Positions 37,622 through 47,882 of a stretch of DNA of 64,000 bases are shown here, piece by piece. This DNA is from Rhodanobacter sp. MP7CTX1. Lineage in GTDB: Bacteria; Pseudomonadota; Gammaproteobacteria; Xanthomonadales; Rhodanobacteraceae. The translations under genes and the position numbers were made by a program. The first letter of the stretch is position 1; each line of letters begins with the position of its first letter. Below the pieces are notes generated by a model. That model was not told the DNA's origin. It worked only from the letters and a program-made list of their open reading frames with translations, and ran no database searches. Location of the stretch: the NCBI RefSeq assembly GCF_014205795.1, contig NZ_JACHCN010000009.1, forward strand, positions 143,649 through 207,648. The letters are read 5' to 3'.

Positions 37622-38694
37622 GCTGCCTCTTGCCCGACCATGCCGATTCGACCCACGGTGGGATAACCCATCAGTTCCGGTAACGTCAGCATCGCGGCGA
37701 ACCAGCCCGTTCCCATCGCACGCTCGACGGGCAGTCGATTCAACGCATAGCGATTCAGAGCGAACTGCCGATTGGTACCGCAGATGTAACTGCACGCCGC
37801 CCGGTAACCCGCCGCCATGGTCGCCTCCATCACCCGGGCATCGAAGGCCAGGTCGCCACCGACCGGATAGGAGAGCAACGTCGCTGGCGCACCGAGCTCG
37901 CGCTCCAGGGCGTTCCTGGAATCCACCAGCTCCGCTTCCAGCTGAGCCGGTGGCAGCTGCGCGAGCATGCAGTGACGGACACCATGCGAGCCAATCTCGA
38001 ACCCGGCCGCCCGCATCTCGCGCAGCGCATCCCAACTCATCGGCCGGCAGTCGGGATGGCCCGCTTCGCGTGGCATCTGCCACTCGTGCTCCAACCGCGA
38101 GATCAGGGACGACTGGATCGCGTCATCGAGTCCCTTCATACGGCGCAATACACGACTGGCAAGCTGCCGGCGCTCGGCGCGCAGGAACGGCATCGGCACA
38201 TCCAGGCCAACTTCTGGTAATGCCAGCCGCCGCACCGGCGCATGCAGAATCATGTACATCAGCCAGTCGTAGGCAAACGGCCGTCCACTGTCGATATGGT
38301 TGGTGGAGACAAAAAAGGTCGCCGGTACCCCGAGTTCGCGCAGGATCGGATACGCCACCCGGTAGTTATCGTCGTAGCCATCGTCGAAAGTCACGACCAC
38401 CGCATTCGTTGGCAGGCGCGTTCCCGCATCGAGCGCGGCGACCACGTCACCCAGGCTCATCGGACAAAAGCGTCGCCGAAGCAACTGCATCTGTTCGCGC
38501 AGACCTGCGGCGGAAGTGCTGACCAGATCCAGGTCGAACGCGAATGCATTCGGATCCCGCAGATCCAGCACACGATGATAGGCAAGGATACGCAGATCCC
38601 GTCGCAACCACGCCCGCCCCAGTTGCAGAACATGCAGCAACCCGGTGCCGTAGCACAATTCGCCGAGCATTTCGCGGATGCCGGAGCGCGGCAT
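37609..38694 (-). CDS. Polysaccharide deacetylase family protein
   Basis: This 361-aa CE4-type protein starts MPRSGIREMLGELCYGTGLL, with GAGGAA before the ATG at 38694. LRILAYHRVLD, VVVTFDDGYDDNYRVAYPIL and GFEIGSHGVRHCMLAQ carry the metal-binding Asp and His motifs, and ATLLSYPVGGDLAFDARV is the third motif. It lacks a signal peptide. It shares little with the short NodB-type deacetylase of the same unit except the fold motifs, so the two probably act on different sugars. It overlaps the polymerase by 13 nt. Confidence 0.88.
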   Translation of the reverse strand: MPRSGIREMLGELCYGTGLLHVLQLGRAWLRRDLRILAYHRVLDLRDPNAFAFDLDLVSTSAAGLREQMQLLRRRFCPMSLGDVVAALDAGTRLPTNAVVVTFDDGYDDNYRVAYPILRELGVPATFFVSTNHIDSGRPFAYDWLMYMILHAPVRRLALPEVGLDVPMPFLRAERRQLASRVLRRMKGLDDAIQSSLISRLEHEWQMPREAGHPDCRPMSWDALREMRAAGFEIGSHGVRHCMLAQLPPAQLEAELVDSRNALERELGAPATLLSYPVGGDLAFDARVMEATMAAGYRAACSYICGTNRQFALNRYALNRLPVERAMGTGWFAAMLTLPELMGYPTVGRIGMVGQEAACSY

Positions 38695-38711
38695 GCTGGC
38701 TTCCTCGTTGA

Positions 38712-39857
38712 TCACCACAGGTGCAACCTCCGATTGCGGGCGAAGGCGATGAGTGCCTGGGCCGCGAACAGATTGAGATACCAGAATGCCACGACCAGCC
38801 GCACTGGCAACATGTGCTCGGTTGCCGGCAACCGGCGACCGACCACCACCAGCCCGACACCCGCGCACAACGCCAGCAGGGGCAACAGATACAGCGCATG
38901 GCGAGTGGCGAGCACGGCACTGGCCAGCGCCGCCAGCAACAGCAGCCATGGCGCCAGCAGTCGCAGCAGCTTGTGGCTGACGAAACGCCACCAGAGGGGA
39001 TTGCTCCAGGGTACGAGCAACCAGGGAGCCAACTGGATCAGCTGATAATTGCCGGCGAGCGTGCGGATCTTGCGTCGGCGCTCTTCGGCCGGATGCTGCG
39101 AGGGCCGATCCCAGGCCAGCGCCAGCGGCTCGAACACCACACGCCGGCCGGCTGCCGCGATGCGCATCGGTATCAACACGTCATCGAGCACCGTGCCCGC
39201 GGGGAGCGGCCGGAACAGTTCGCGGCGCATCGCGTAGAGCGCGCCAGTCACACCTATGGTCGAGCCCGAGCGGCTTTCGGCGTGGCGTATCAGTTTCTCG
39301 TAGCGCCAATACGCATCGACGCCACGCGCAAACCCGGTCAGTGCGTCCAGCAACCTCAGTTCGCCGCTGACTGCGCCCACGGCGGGGTCGGCGAGATTGG
39401 CAACCAGCTCGCGCAACGCGACTGGATCCAGGATCTGGCGCACGTCGGTCATCAGCAAGAGATCGCCACTCGCTGCAGCAATGGCATCGTTGAGGCACGA
39501 CGCCTTGCCGCGGCGCTCGGCAAACTCCAGCACGCGGATGCGCGGATCGGACACTTCGCGGCACTGTGCCGCGGTGTCATCGCGACAACCATCGCAGACA
39601 ACAATGATGTCGATCCTGTCGCCTGGATAGTCCAGCGCGAACACGTTCGTCAACTTGGCGCGGATATGCGCGCCAGCCTCATGCGCCGCGATCACGACAG
39701 TGACTGTCGGCATCGGCATTGTCGGCGTCGCCACTTCTTTGCGCACGCGTCGCGGGAGAACGCGCGCCAACCACAACACGCATAACGGATAGCCCATGAA
39801 GACATGGAACAACAACAGCGCCGAAAACCAGAACGCGAGGGTCGCCACGGCGATCAT
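38712..39857 (-). CDS. Membrane-bound family 2 glycosyltransferase
   Basis: This 381-aa protein has an N-terminal TM (AVATLAFWFSALLLFHVFMG), a cytoplasmic GT-A domain and C-terminal TM helices. The donor motifs are VTVVIAAHEAGAHI, IIVVCDGCRDDT, GDLLLMTDVRQILD (DxD position) and FEPLALAWDRPSQHPAEERR with RRKIRTLAGN (the Q/RxxRW-like position). This architecture fits a chain-extending or repeat-unit transferase. It begins 30 nt after the PKS-NRPS stop, which places the megasynthase and the sugar genes in one transcription unit. Confidence 0.88.
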   Translation of the reverse strand: MIAVATLAFWFSALLLFHVFMGYPLCVLWLARVLPRRVRKEVATPTMPMPTVTVVIAAHEAGAHIRAKLTNVFALDYPGDRIDIIVVCDGCRDDTAAQCREVSDPRIRVLEFAERRGKASCLNDAIAAASGDLLLMTDVRQILDPVALRELVANLADPAVGAVSGELRLLDALTGFARGVDAYWRYEKLIRHAESRSGSTIGVTGALYAMRRELFRPLPAGTVLDDVLIPMRIAAAGRRVVFEPLALAWDRPSQHPAEERRRKIRTLAGNYQLIQLAPWLLVPWSNPLWWRFVSHKLLRLLAPWLLLLAALASAVLATRHALYLLPLLALCAGVGLVVVGRRLPATEHMLPVRLVVAFWYLNLFAAQALIAFARNRRLHLW

Positions 39858-39887
39858 GCGGACTCCATCCGATCCGGCCCGCGCATG

Positions 39888-42800
39888 TCAGCGTAACCCC
39901 AGCCGGCGACGCAGACGTGCCAGCAGCGAAGGCGAACGCGAACCCGTGTCAGTGGAAGTCCGCGAAAACGCGGCCTTGGGCAATTCGGTCGCCAGCAACG
40001 CGAGCGTCCCGGTGGCAATGTCCAGCAATGCCAGGCGAACCGAGGTTTCCCGCTGCACGCGTGTACTGAATTCAACCGCCAACAGCGAGTGCCCTCCGAG
40101 GTCAAAGAAATTATCTCCCCCACGCACATCCTCGACGCCGATCAGTTCACGCCAGATGGCGGCCAGATATTCTTCGCGCGGATCAGCCAGGGCATTTGCC
40201 CGTACCTCCGTAGCGGCAGGCGCGACTGTCCTGTGCGTCAGGCCGGCTGCGGCCGCGGGCGGCTGCAGCGCTTTACGGTCAATCTTGCCGTTCGGCGTCT
40301 TCGGCAGTGCCTCCAGCCATTCGATGTGCTGTGGCAGCATGTACGGTGGCAACTGCTCGCGTAGATGTTCACGCAAACGCTCCGCCAGCGTCGGATCGAC
40401 GGCTCGGCTTACCACGTACAACACCAGGCGTTGATCGTTCGGGCCGAATGTGTGTACCACCGCGACCGCCTCTCGCGTGCCGGGTTCGGCCAGGGCTGCC
40501 GCCTCGATGTCGCCGGGCTCGATGCGATAGCCTCGCAACTTGATCTGTTGATCAACCCGCCCGTGGAAATACAGGAGGCCATCGCGAAGGCTGCCGAGAT
40601 CACCGCTGCGATACATCCGCGAGCCATCCGCCGCAAACGGATCGGGAACGAATCTCTCTGCGCTGAGGTCAGCACGGAACAGGTAGCCATCGGCTACGCC
40701 ATCGCCGCCTATCCAGATTTCGCCAATCTCTCCCATCAGCACCGGCTGGCCATGCGCATCGAGCAGATGGATCAGCGTATTGGCGATCGGCCGCCCTAAC
40801 GACACCGCGCCCACGCCCGGTTCCACGCGCGTCAGGGTGGACCAGATGGTCGTCTCGGTCGGGCCGTACATGTTCCACAATTCGCGGCAGTGTGCGGCCA
40901 CCGTGTTGGCGAGCTCCCGCGGCAGCTCCTCGCCGCCGACCAGCAGACGCAGGTTGCGAATCGCTTCGACGCGATCGCCCTCGACCAGCAGACGGAGCAA
41001 TGAAGGAGTGGTCTGCAACATGCTGGCATCACGTTCGCGGACCAGGCGCAGCAACAGGTCGGGGTCGCGATGCTGCTCGTCGTTCGCGATCAGCACCTGC
41101 GCACCGACGATCAACGGCAGATAGAGTTCCAGTCCGGCGATATCGAACGACAGCGTGGTGACGGCGCACAGGATATCGTGGGCGGCAATACCCGGCAGCT
41201 CCCGCATGCTGGTCAGAAAATTGACCAGATTGTGGTGAAGCACACGTACGCCTTTTGGCTGCCCGGTCGAGCCCGATGTGTACAGCACATAGGCGAGGTC
41301 CCCACCACCCACGGCGGGCAAAGGCGTCGGTGCCATAAGCGATGGATCGAGGGCGGCCAGCGTAAGTAGCTCACGCCCCTCGGCGATCGCTTCCGGAACT
41401 GTCTCGGCGGTCAGCGCCACGACGTGGCGCAATCGCGCATGGGTGGCCATGTAGCGCAGCCGCTGATTCGGAAACGCTGGATCGAGCGGAACGTAAGCCG
41501 CACCACTTTTCATGACGCCGAGCAAGGCGACCAGCATCTCCACACCGCGCGGCATGCAGATGCCGACCAGCTCGCCGACGCCGACACCGCGCGCCACGAG
41601 CGCGTGCGCGACCGCGAGCGCACGGCGGTCCAGCTCCGCGTAACTCAGCGAGCGGCCGTCGCTTTCCACCGCGATCCGCTCCGGCGTGCGCGCGACCTGT
41701 GCGTCGATCAGCGCAAGCAGCGTGGCGGCCTTTCCGTCGCCGTGCGGTGCGTCGGTTTCCGACGGTGCAACTGTCTGACGATGTGGAGCGGAAAGCGGCA
41801 ACGCGGCAACGCTACCCTCGTAGCCTTGCGCAATCGCGCCGAGCAACGCTTCGTACAACGCGATCCAGCGAAGGATTGTGGCTTGATCGTAGAGCGCCGT
41901 CGCGTAATGCAGGTCGAGCGTGAGCGTCTTTCCCGTGTCGTTGAGATTGAAGAACAGATTCCACATCAGCGCCGGCCGGCGACAATCGTGCAACTCCTGC
42001 GTCAACCCAGTGAAGGCAATATCAGGCAGGCGCGGATTGAGGTTGAATATCACCTCGGTCAATGGCGCCCGGCCGCGATGCAGGCCGAGCGCGCGCAGGA
42101 TGTTCATCAGGGTCAGATCCTGATGCTCCGCCGTATCCAGCAGTGCGCCATGGGTACGACTCACCAGTTCCGCGAACGGTACGTCGGACGCGATATCCAG
42201 TCGTAGTGGCAACGTGTTGACCCCATCGCCAATCAGCACGCGACTGCCCGCCAGCGCCTGTCCGGCAAACGGAATCGCGACGGCAAAGTCGCGCTGTCCG
42301 GAAAGCCGTGCGAGCAGGACACCGAAACTCGTCAACAGCAGGCTGTACAAGGTCACGCCGCGACGTCGCGCCTCGCGCTTCAGGGCAGCAGCGAGTTCCG
42401 CGGGAAATTCATGTCGCGCGGTGCTCGCGGCAAAATCGGGGCGGCCCGAGGGCTCACGATCGGTCGGTAATTTAAGGGGTGCAGGTGGCGCCGCGTAGAG
42501 GCGTTTCCAGTAGTCGAGCTGGCCGGCGACGTCATCTCCAGCGCGACGCGCGCGTTCGTCCAGCACATATCGACGAAACGACTCCGCGACGGCCAGCTCC
42601 GGCTCACGACCGGCGACGCAAGCGTTGTAGCAAGTCGCCAGTTCGCCCATGAAAACCGCCAGCGACCAGCCGTCCATCACCAGGTGATGCGAAATGACGA
42701 GCAGGCCGTGGCGGCGCTCATCGAGTCGGACCAGGCTGAAACGCACCAGCGGTGCCGTCGTCGTGTCGAACGGCATTCGCATCTGCTCTTCGCCATACGC

Positions 42801-45800
42801 GGTGAAACGCCGTTCGGCCTGATCTGCGAACGCTGCATAGTCGAGCTCGCGCAACGGCAATGGCACTTGGGCATGAACCGACTGGGCACTGCCGTCCGCA
42901 GCGAAGCTGAGCCGGAACGCCTCGTGCCGATTCCACACCGTGGCCAGCGCGCGCCTGAAGGCGGCGACGTCGAGCGGCCCATCCAAAGTGAGCGCGGCCG
43001 ATTCGTTGAAGGCCAGCATCGCCGCGCCGCCGTACTGGCAACCCAGCCATTTCTCAAGCTGGCCATCACTGAGTGGTACGTCCGGCGGCAACTCGGCGGT
43101 GTCCACCGATGATGCTGGTGACGGCCACCTCGCGCTCGAGGCTTCGCCGGCGCGACTGGCGACGGCAACGACTTCGCCATTCGCAACAGACTCCTCATGT
43201 GCGCCGCGCGGATGAAGCAGACCCGCGCTCATCAAGGCATCAACTGCGGTCGTCACGGCCTCGACGATACGTGCGACCTCGGCCTCGCCATGCGCCGTCG
43301 AAAGGAAGCAGTTGAATTGTTCGTAAACGTGCAGACCTTCGTAGCGCAGCGCGTACCAGAACAGGCTGGCGCAAGGCTGATCTTCATCGACGCGAATACG
43401 CCACAACGAGCTGGCACCGACAGCTTCAAGCGGTGCACGACGCGACGTGAACACCGCATTCAAGCGATCGATGAGCGACCCAGTGCGTGCATTGAGTGAC
43501 GTCTGCAGCGCGGGACCTTGCTGCTTGAGGTAGCTGAGCGCGGCGCGTGCCGCGGCCAACGCCAATGGATGGCGCACGAAGGTGCCGGCGAAATAGGTGA
43601 CTCCAGCCTCGGGATAGCTATCGTCGCCAAACTGCCAGTGGCCGCCGTCAAGCGCGTCCATCCAGCGTGTACTGCCGGCGATCGCGGCGAACGGCAGGCC
43701 GCCGCCGATGATCTTGCCGTAGGTCGCTATATCGGCACGTACGCCGTAGAACTCCTGCGCGCCACCCTGGGCGAGGCGGAAGCCGGTGATCACTTCGTCG
43801 AAGATCAGCGCACAATCGCCGGCATCGCAAAGCTTGCGCAGTTCCTGCACGAATGCACGCGGCTGCAGCGTCGGATGACGACCCTGCACCGGTTCGATCA
43901 TCACCGCCGCGAGTTCGTGCGCACGCTCGCGGATGATGCGCAACGCCTCGTCGCTGCCGTACTCAAGCACCAGCACATTCTCCACCGCGTTCGCGAGGAT
44001 GCCCGGCGCCGCCGCGATCGAGCGCAACTGGCGACTACCACGCACGATCACCTCGTCGAAGATGCCGTGATAGGAGTCCTTGAAGATCACGATGGTCTTG
44101 CGGCCGGTGACCGTGCGGGCGATGCGCATCGCACCCATCACGGCCTCCGAACCGGTATTGCAGAACGCGACGCGCTGCATGCCGGTCATGTCGCTGATCA
44201 GCGTGGCAACCTCGGCGGTGAGTGGATGCTGTGGACCGATCTCGATGCCCGTCCTCAGCTGCGCAGTGACGGCATCAACGATGAAGTCAGGTTGATAGCC
44301 GAGGAAATTCGCGCCGAAACCGTTCAGCACGTCGATGTATTCGTTGCCGTCCAGGTCCCACAGCCGCGCCCCCTGCGAACGCTCGACGACGATGGGATAG
44401 ACCAGCTCCTTCCACAACGGATTGAAACCGGTGACCACGCGGGGATCGGCCATCAGGCGGCGATGTTGCTGGCTGAATGCCTTGGACTTGCCGCTGCGCA
44501 CGTTGTAGCGGCGAATGAAGTCCGCCAGGAAGTTGTTCTGCGCCGTCGAGAACGCAAACTGCCGCCGCGTAGTGATGCGCGCGGACGCCCCGAACGGGCG
44601 CTCCTTCAGGTCGGCCTGCACGGTTTCGTCGCTGGCAGATGTCTGCGCCGTCGGTGTACTGGCGCCAACTGATGCCGACGCGGTTGGCGATGCAACCAAC
44701 ACGGCAACCGGTGCGCCGCTCAACGCCCGCAGCAGTTCGGTCTGTTGATTCATCAAGGCCATCTGGCTCTGAATCAATTGCGCAAGTGCAGGATTCGAGC
44801 TGGCAAGTTGGGAGCTGGCAGGATCAGTGGCGACCGGGTCGATGACAGCAGAAGCCACCGCAGCAGGAGTGGCCGCCACAGGTGCGGGCGCGACATCCGG
44901 CGGCAGGCTCTGATCAAGAAGGGTGGCCAGCTTGGACACGCTGTCCAGATCCTCCATGAGGCGGCGAAACTTGAGCTTCACGCCATAGCGCCGCTCCAAC
45001 TCCAATGCCGCCTGGGTCAGTGCCAGCGAATCCAGGCCCAGATCGACGAAGCTCGCGTCGTCTTGCTGCGGACCGATGCGCTCGCCGCTGAGGTTCTCGA
45101 ACAAGCCACGCAGTTCAGCAGCCAGTCGTGGTGTGCGAGATACCTCTGTTGTCGCCGTGGTCATCGGCGCTGATGTCATTTCTTCCTGCACGATCTTCTC
45201 TCCTGTCGCGACCGATCGCTCAGTCGGCGCGGCCACGGTTTGCACTCCGGTTTCCATTGAGCCCGGCTCGATCCAGTAACGCTCTCCATGAAACGGATAA
45301 CCCGGCAAGCCCACGCGACGGCGCGACTGGCCTGCGTAATAACGGTCCCAGTCAGGCGCCGCGCCCGTGCACCAGCATTCGCCCACGGCCCGGGCCAAAT
45401 GCTCCCCGGCATCGCCGGGCTGGTTCGCCGGCCCCAGTGAGGCCATCGCGCGGCTCTGTCCGTCCAGCATGCCGCGGGCCAGACCGGTCAGCGCCTGCCC
45501 CGGCCCCACTTCGACGCACAATGTCGTGGCCTGCGCCAGAACGTGACGCAACGCATCGGCGAAACGCACGGGCTGGCGCACCTGGCGGCACCAGTAATCG
45601 GGCGACATCGCCTCTTCCGCCGTGATAGGCGCGCCGCTGACACAGGAATAGAACGTCCGTTGTGGCGCACTCAGGCGCACGCCGTCGAAGGCGCGGTGAA
45701 ACACTGGCTGCGCCGCTTCCATGAGCTTCGAATGGAACGCATGACTGACGCGCAGCCGGGATGCCGCAACACCGTCATCGGCCAAGCCGGCGGCGAACGC

Positions 45801-47882
45801 GTCGATCGCTTCGCTGGTACCTGCCACTACCGTCATGCCGCCAGCATTCAGCGCGGCGATCTCCACCCCATTCGGTAGCCTTGGTGTCAGCTCGAGTTCG
45901 CCGAGCCGTACCGCGAGCATCGCGCCGGACGGCTGCGCAAACATCGCCGCGCCGCGCGCCACGACCAGCGCGACCGCATCCTCCAGGCTGAATACCCCGG
46001 CCCGACAGGCGGCAACATATTCGCCAATGCTGTGACCGATCATTGCCGCTGGCGCATAGCCCCAGGACTCCCACAGATCAGCCAGCGCGTACTCGACGGC
46101 GAACAGCGCCGGCTGCGTACACCAGGTCTGGGCAAGCACGACCTCGGCCGCCGCTTCGCCACCGGCTGGCGGCAGGATCAGTGCCCGCAGGTCACGGCCC
46201 AGATGGCGTGAAGCAAGCTCGCAGCAACGCGCAAGACTTTCGCGGAACACCGGCTCACTGGCGATGAGTTCGCACGCCATGTTGGCGTGCTGCGAGCCCT
46301 GGCCGGGAAACAGAAAGACCAGCTGTGGCCTGGTTCCGATCAACCGCGCTTGGATGCTGCCCAGCCGCTCGCGCGCTTCGGCCACGCTGTGCGCGACGAC
46401 GCAGGCGCGGGCTGCCATCGCCTTGCGACCCAGCGCCAGGGTGTAACCGATATCCGCCAGACCGACGTCACCGTGCTCCGCCAACGCATTGCCAAGACTG
46501 ACCGCGCGCTGGCGCAGCGATTCCTCATTGCGCGCTGACAACACCAGCAGCGTCGCAGCCCGACCTGCTGCCGATGACGATGCCAGCGGCGGCTCTTCGA
46601 GCACGACATGCGCATTGGTGCCACCGACACCGAATGAACTGACACCCGCACGTCGCGGTGTATCGCCGCGCGGCCATGCGATTTCGCGATCGGCGATGCG
46701 GAACGGCGTCTGCGCGAACGCGATCTCCGGGTTCGGCGCGAGGTAGTGCAGGGTCGCCGGAATACGGCCGTGCCTGAGTGCCAGCGCCGCCTTGATCAAT
46801 CCGGTCACGCCGGCAGCTGCCACCAGATGGCCAAAGTTGCTCTTTACCGAACCGAGCCAGCAAAACTCGTTCGCCGCGGTATCCGCGCGGAACGCACGGG
46901 TCAGTGCCTCAACTTCGATCGGATCGCCAAGCGGCGTGCCGGTACCATGCGCCTCGACGTAACCAATCGAGTCGGCACCGACGCCTGCGCTCGCCAGCGC
47001 CTGTCGGATCACGGCTGCCTGTCCGCGCACGCTCGGCGCACCGAAGCTGGCCTTGTCGCCGCCGTCGTTGTTGACTGCAACACCGCGGATCACTGCCCAG
47101 ATCGTGTCGCCCTGCTCGATCGCCTCGGCCAGGCGCTTCAGCACCACCACCGCACCACCTGAGGAAAACAACGTGCCACTGGCCTGCGCGTCAAACGGAC
47201 GGCAGTGGCCATCCGCCGATTCGATGCCGCCATCGACCGGCACGTGGCCCGACTCCTGCGGCACGACGATGTTGATGCCACCGGCCAGCGCGAGGTCGCA
47301 CTGCCAGCTCATCAGCGCGTACCACGCCTGCGCGATCGCCACGAGCGAGGTCGAACATGCCGTGTGGATGCTGAGTGCCGGCCCCGTGAGATCAAGCCGA
47401 TGGGCAACTCGCGTGGCAACGTAGTCCTTTTCGTTGGCCAGCATCACGGCAAATTCGCCGGCCGCCTGCACGAGGTCCGCGCGCGATTCGACCAGCTTGC
47501 GATAGTTGTTGTTCGATGTACCGGCGTAGACGCCGATGCTGCCGGGAAAACGCTGGGGATCGACGCCCGCGTGTTCCAGCGCGTTCCAGCACAGCTCGAG
47601 GAACACCCGCTGCTGTGGGTCCATCAGCAGCGCATCGCGCGGCGAGATGCCGAAGAACGCCGCATCGAATCGATCGGCATCCGCCATCACGCCGCGTGCC
47701 GGCACATAGCGCGGATGACTGGCGAGCTCGGGCGGCACCAGCGGCGACAATTGGTCCGGCGAAAAACGGGTAATGCCCTCGCGTCCGGCCAGCAGATTCG
47801 CCCACAGCTCGTCGATCGAGCTTGCACCCGGGAACCGGCCGGCCATGCCGACGATCGCGATACCTTCCGGTGCGCCGCTCAT
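39888..47882 (-). CDS. Hybrid polyketide synthase/NRPS (KS-AT-ACP-AMT-C-A-PCP)
   Basis: This 2664-aa modular megasynthase starts MSGAPEGIAIVGMAGRFPGA. Domains in order: ketosynthase with C176 in SIHTACSTSLVAIAQ; acyltransferase with S618 in MIGHSIGEYVAAC and a HAFH motif (malonyl type); ACP with S952 in DLGLDSLALTQ; class III aminotransferase with K1390 in TYGKIIGGGLPFA, which would turn a beta-ketone into a beta-amine; condensation domain with intact HHLVMDG (H1732, H1733, D1737); adenylation domain with YTSGSTGQPKGV and NMYGPTETTIW, pocket read by eye as D-I-L-Q-L-G-M-I-W-K, close to the known Gly code; PCP with S2599 in DLGGHSLLAVEF. No ketoreductase, thioesterase or terminal reductase is seen, so product release is unexplained. 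The ATG overlaps the upstream NRPS stop as ATGA. Confidence 0.95.
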   Translation of the reverse strand: MSGAPEGIAIVGMAGRFPGASSIDELWANLLAGREGITRFSPDQLSPLVPPELASHPRYVPARGVMADADRFDAAFFGISPRDALLMDPQQRVFLELCWNALEHAGVDPQRFPGSIGVYAGTSNNNYRKLVESRADLVQAAGEFAVMLANEKDYVATRVAHRLDLTGPALSIHTACSTSLVAIAQAWYALMSWQCDLALAGGINIVVPQESGHVPVDGGIESADGHCRPFDAQASGTLFSSGGAVVVLKRLAEAIEQGDTIWAVIRGVAVNNDGGDKASFGAPSVRGQAAVIRQALASAGVGADSIGYVEAHGTGTPLGDPIEVEALTRAFRADTAANEFCWLGSVKSNFGHLVAAAGVTGLIKAALALRHGRIPATLHYLAPNPEIAFAQTPFRIADREIAWPRGDTPRRAGVSSFGVGGTNAHVVLEEPPLASSSAAGRAATLLVLSARNEESLRQRAVSLGNALAEHGDVGLADIGYTLALGRKAMAARACVVAHSVAEARERLGSIQARLIGTRPQLVFLFPGQGSQHANMACELIASEPVFRESLARCCELASRHLGRDLRALILPPAGGEAAAEVVLAQTWCTQPALFAVEYALADLWESWGYAPAAMIGHSIGEYVAACRAGVFSLEDAVALVVARGAAMFAQPSGAMLAVRLGELELTPRLPNGVEIAALNAGGMTVVAGTSEAIDAFAAGLADDGVAASRLRVSHAFHSKLMEAAQPVFHRAFDGVRLSAPQRTFYSCVSGAPITAEEAMSPDYWCRQVRQPVRFADALRHVLAQATTLCVEVGPGQALTGLARGMLDGQSRAMASLGPANQPGDAGEHLARAVGECWCTGAAPDWDRYYAGQSRRRVGLPGYPFHGERYWIEPGSMETGVQTVAAPTERSVATGEKIVQEEMTSAPMTTATTEVSRTPRLAAELRGLFENLSGERIGPQQDDASFVDLGLDSLALTQAALELERRYGVKLKFRRLMEDLDSVSKLATLLDQSLPPDVAPAPVAATPAAVASAVIDPVATDPASSQLASSNPALAQLIQSQMALMNQQTELLRALSGAPVAVLVASPTASASVGASTPTAQTSASDETVQADLKERPFGASARITTRRQFAFSTAQNNFLADFIRRYNVRSGKSKAFSQQHRRLMADPRVVTGFNPLWKELVYPIVVERSQGARLWDLDGNEYIDVLNGFGANFLGYQPDFIVDAVTAQLRTGIEIGPQHPLTAEVATLISDMTGMQRVAFCNTGSEAVMGAMRIARTVTGRKTIVIFKDSYHGIFDEVIVRGSRQLRSIAAAPGILANAVENVLVLEYGSDEALRIIRERAHELAAVMIEPVQGRHPTLQPRAFVQELRKLCDAGDCALIFDEVITGFRLAQGGAQEFYGVRADIATYGKIIGGGLPFAAIAGSTRWMDALDGGHWQFGDDSYPEAGVTYFAGTFVRHPLALAAARAALSYLKQQGPALQTSLNARTGSLIDRLNAVFTSRRAPLEAVGASSLWRIRVDEDQPCASLFWYALRYEGLHVYEQFNCFLSTAHGEAEVARIVEAVTTAVDALMSAGLLHPRGAHEESVANGEVVAVASRAGEASSARWPSPASSVDTAELPPDVPLSDGQLEKWLGCQYGGAAMLAFNESAALTLDGPLDVAAFRRALATVWNRHEAFRLSFAADGSAQSVHAQVPLPLRELDYAAFADQAERRFTAYGEEQMRMPFDTTTAPLVRFSLVRLDERRHGLLVISHHLVMDGWSLAVFMGELATCYNACVAGREPELAVAESFRRYVLDERARRAGDDVAGQLDYWKRLYAAPPAPLKLPTDREPSGRPDFAASTARHEFPAELAAALKREARRRGVTLYSLLLTSFGVLLARLSGQRDFAVAIPFAGQALAGSRVLIGDGVNTLPLRLDIASDVPFAELVSRTHGALLDTAEHQDLTLMNILRALGLHRGRAPLTEVIFNLNPRLPDIAFTGLTQELHDCRRPALMWNLFFNLNDTGKTLTLDLHYATALYDQATILRWIALYEALLGAIAQGYEGSVAALPLSAPHRQTVAPSETDAPHGDGKAATLLALIDAQVARTPERIAVESDGRSLSYAELDRRALAVAHALVARGVGVGELVGICMPRGVEMLVALLGVMKSGAAYVPLDPAFPNQRLRYMATHARLRHVVALTAETVPEAIAEGRELLTLAALDPSLMAPTPLPAVGGGDLAYVLYTSGSTGQPKGVRVLHHNLVNFLTSMRELPGIAAHDILCAVTTLSFDIAGLELYLPLIVGAQVLIANDEQHRDPDLLLRLVRERDASMLQTTPSLLRLLVEGDRVEAIRNLRLLVGGEELPRELANTVAAHCRELWNMYGPTETTIWSTLTRVEPGVGAVSLGRPIANTLIHLLDAHGQPVLMGEIGEIWIGGDGVADGYLFRADLSAERFVPDPFAADGSRMYRSGDLGSLRDGLLYFHGRVDQQIKLRGYRIEPGDIEAAALAEPGTREAVAVVHTFGPNDQRLVLYVVSRAVDPTLAERLREHLREQLPPYMLPQHIEWLEALPKTPNGKIDRKALQPPAAAAGLTHRTVAPAATEVRANALADPREEYLAAIWRELIGVEDVRGGDNFFDLGGHSLLAVEFSTRVQRETSVRLALLDIATGTLALLATELPKAAFSRTSTDTGSRSPSLLARLRRRLGLR

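Noticed and set aside
39888..40100. Possible thioesterase at the end of the megasynthase
   Set aside because: After the PCP Ser there are only about 60 residues, with no GxSxG and too little length for a TE or reductase domain.
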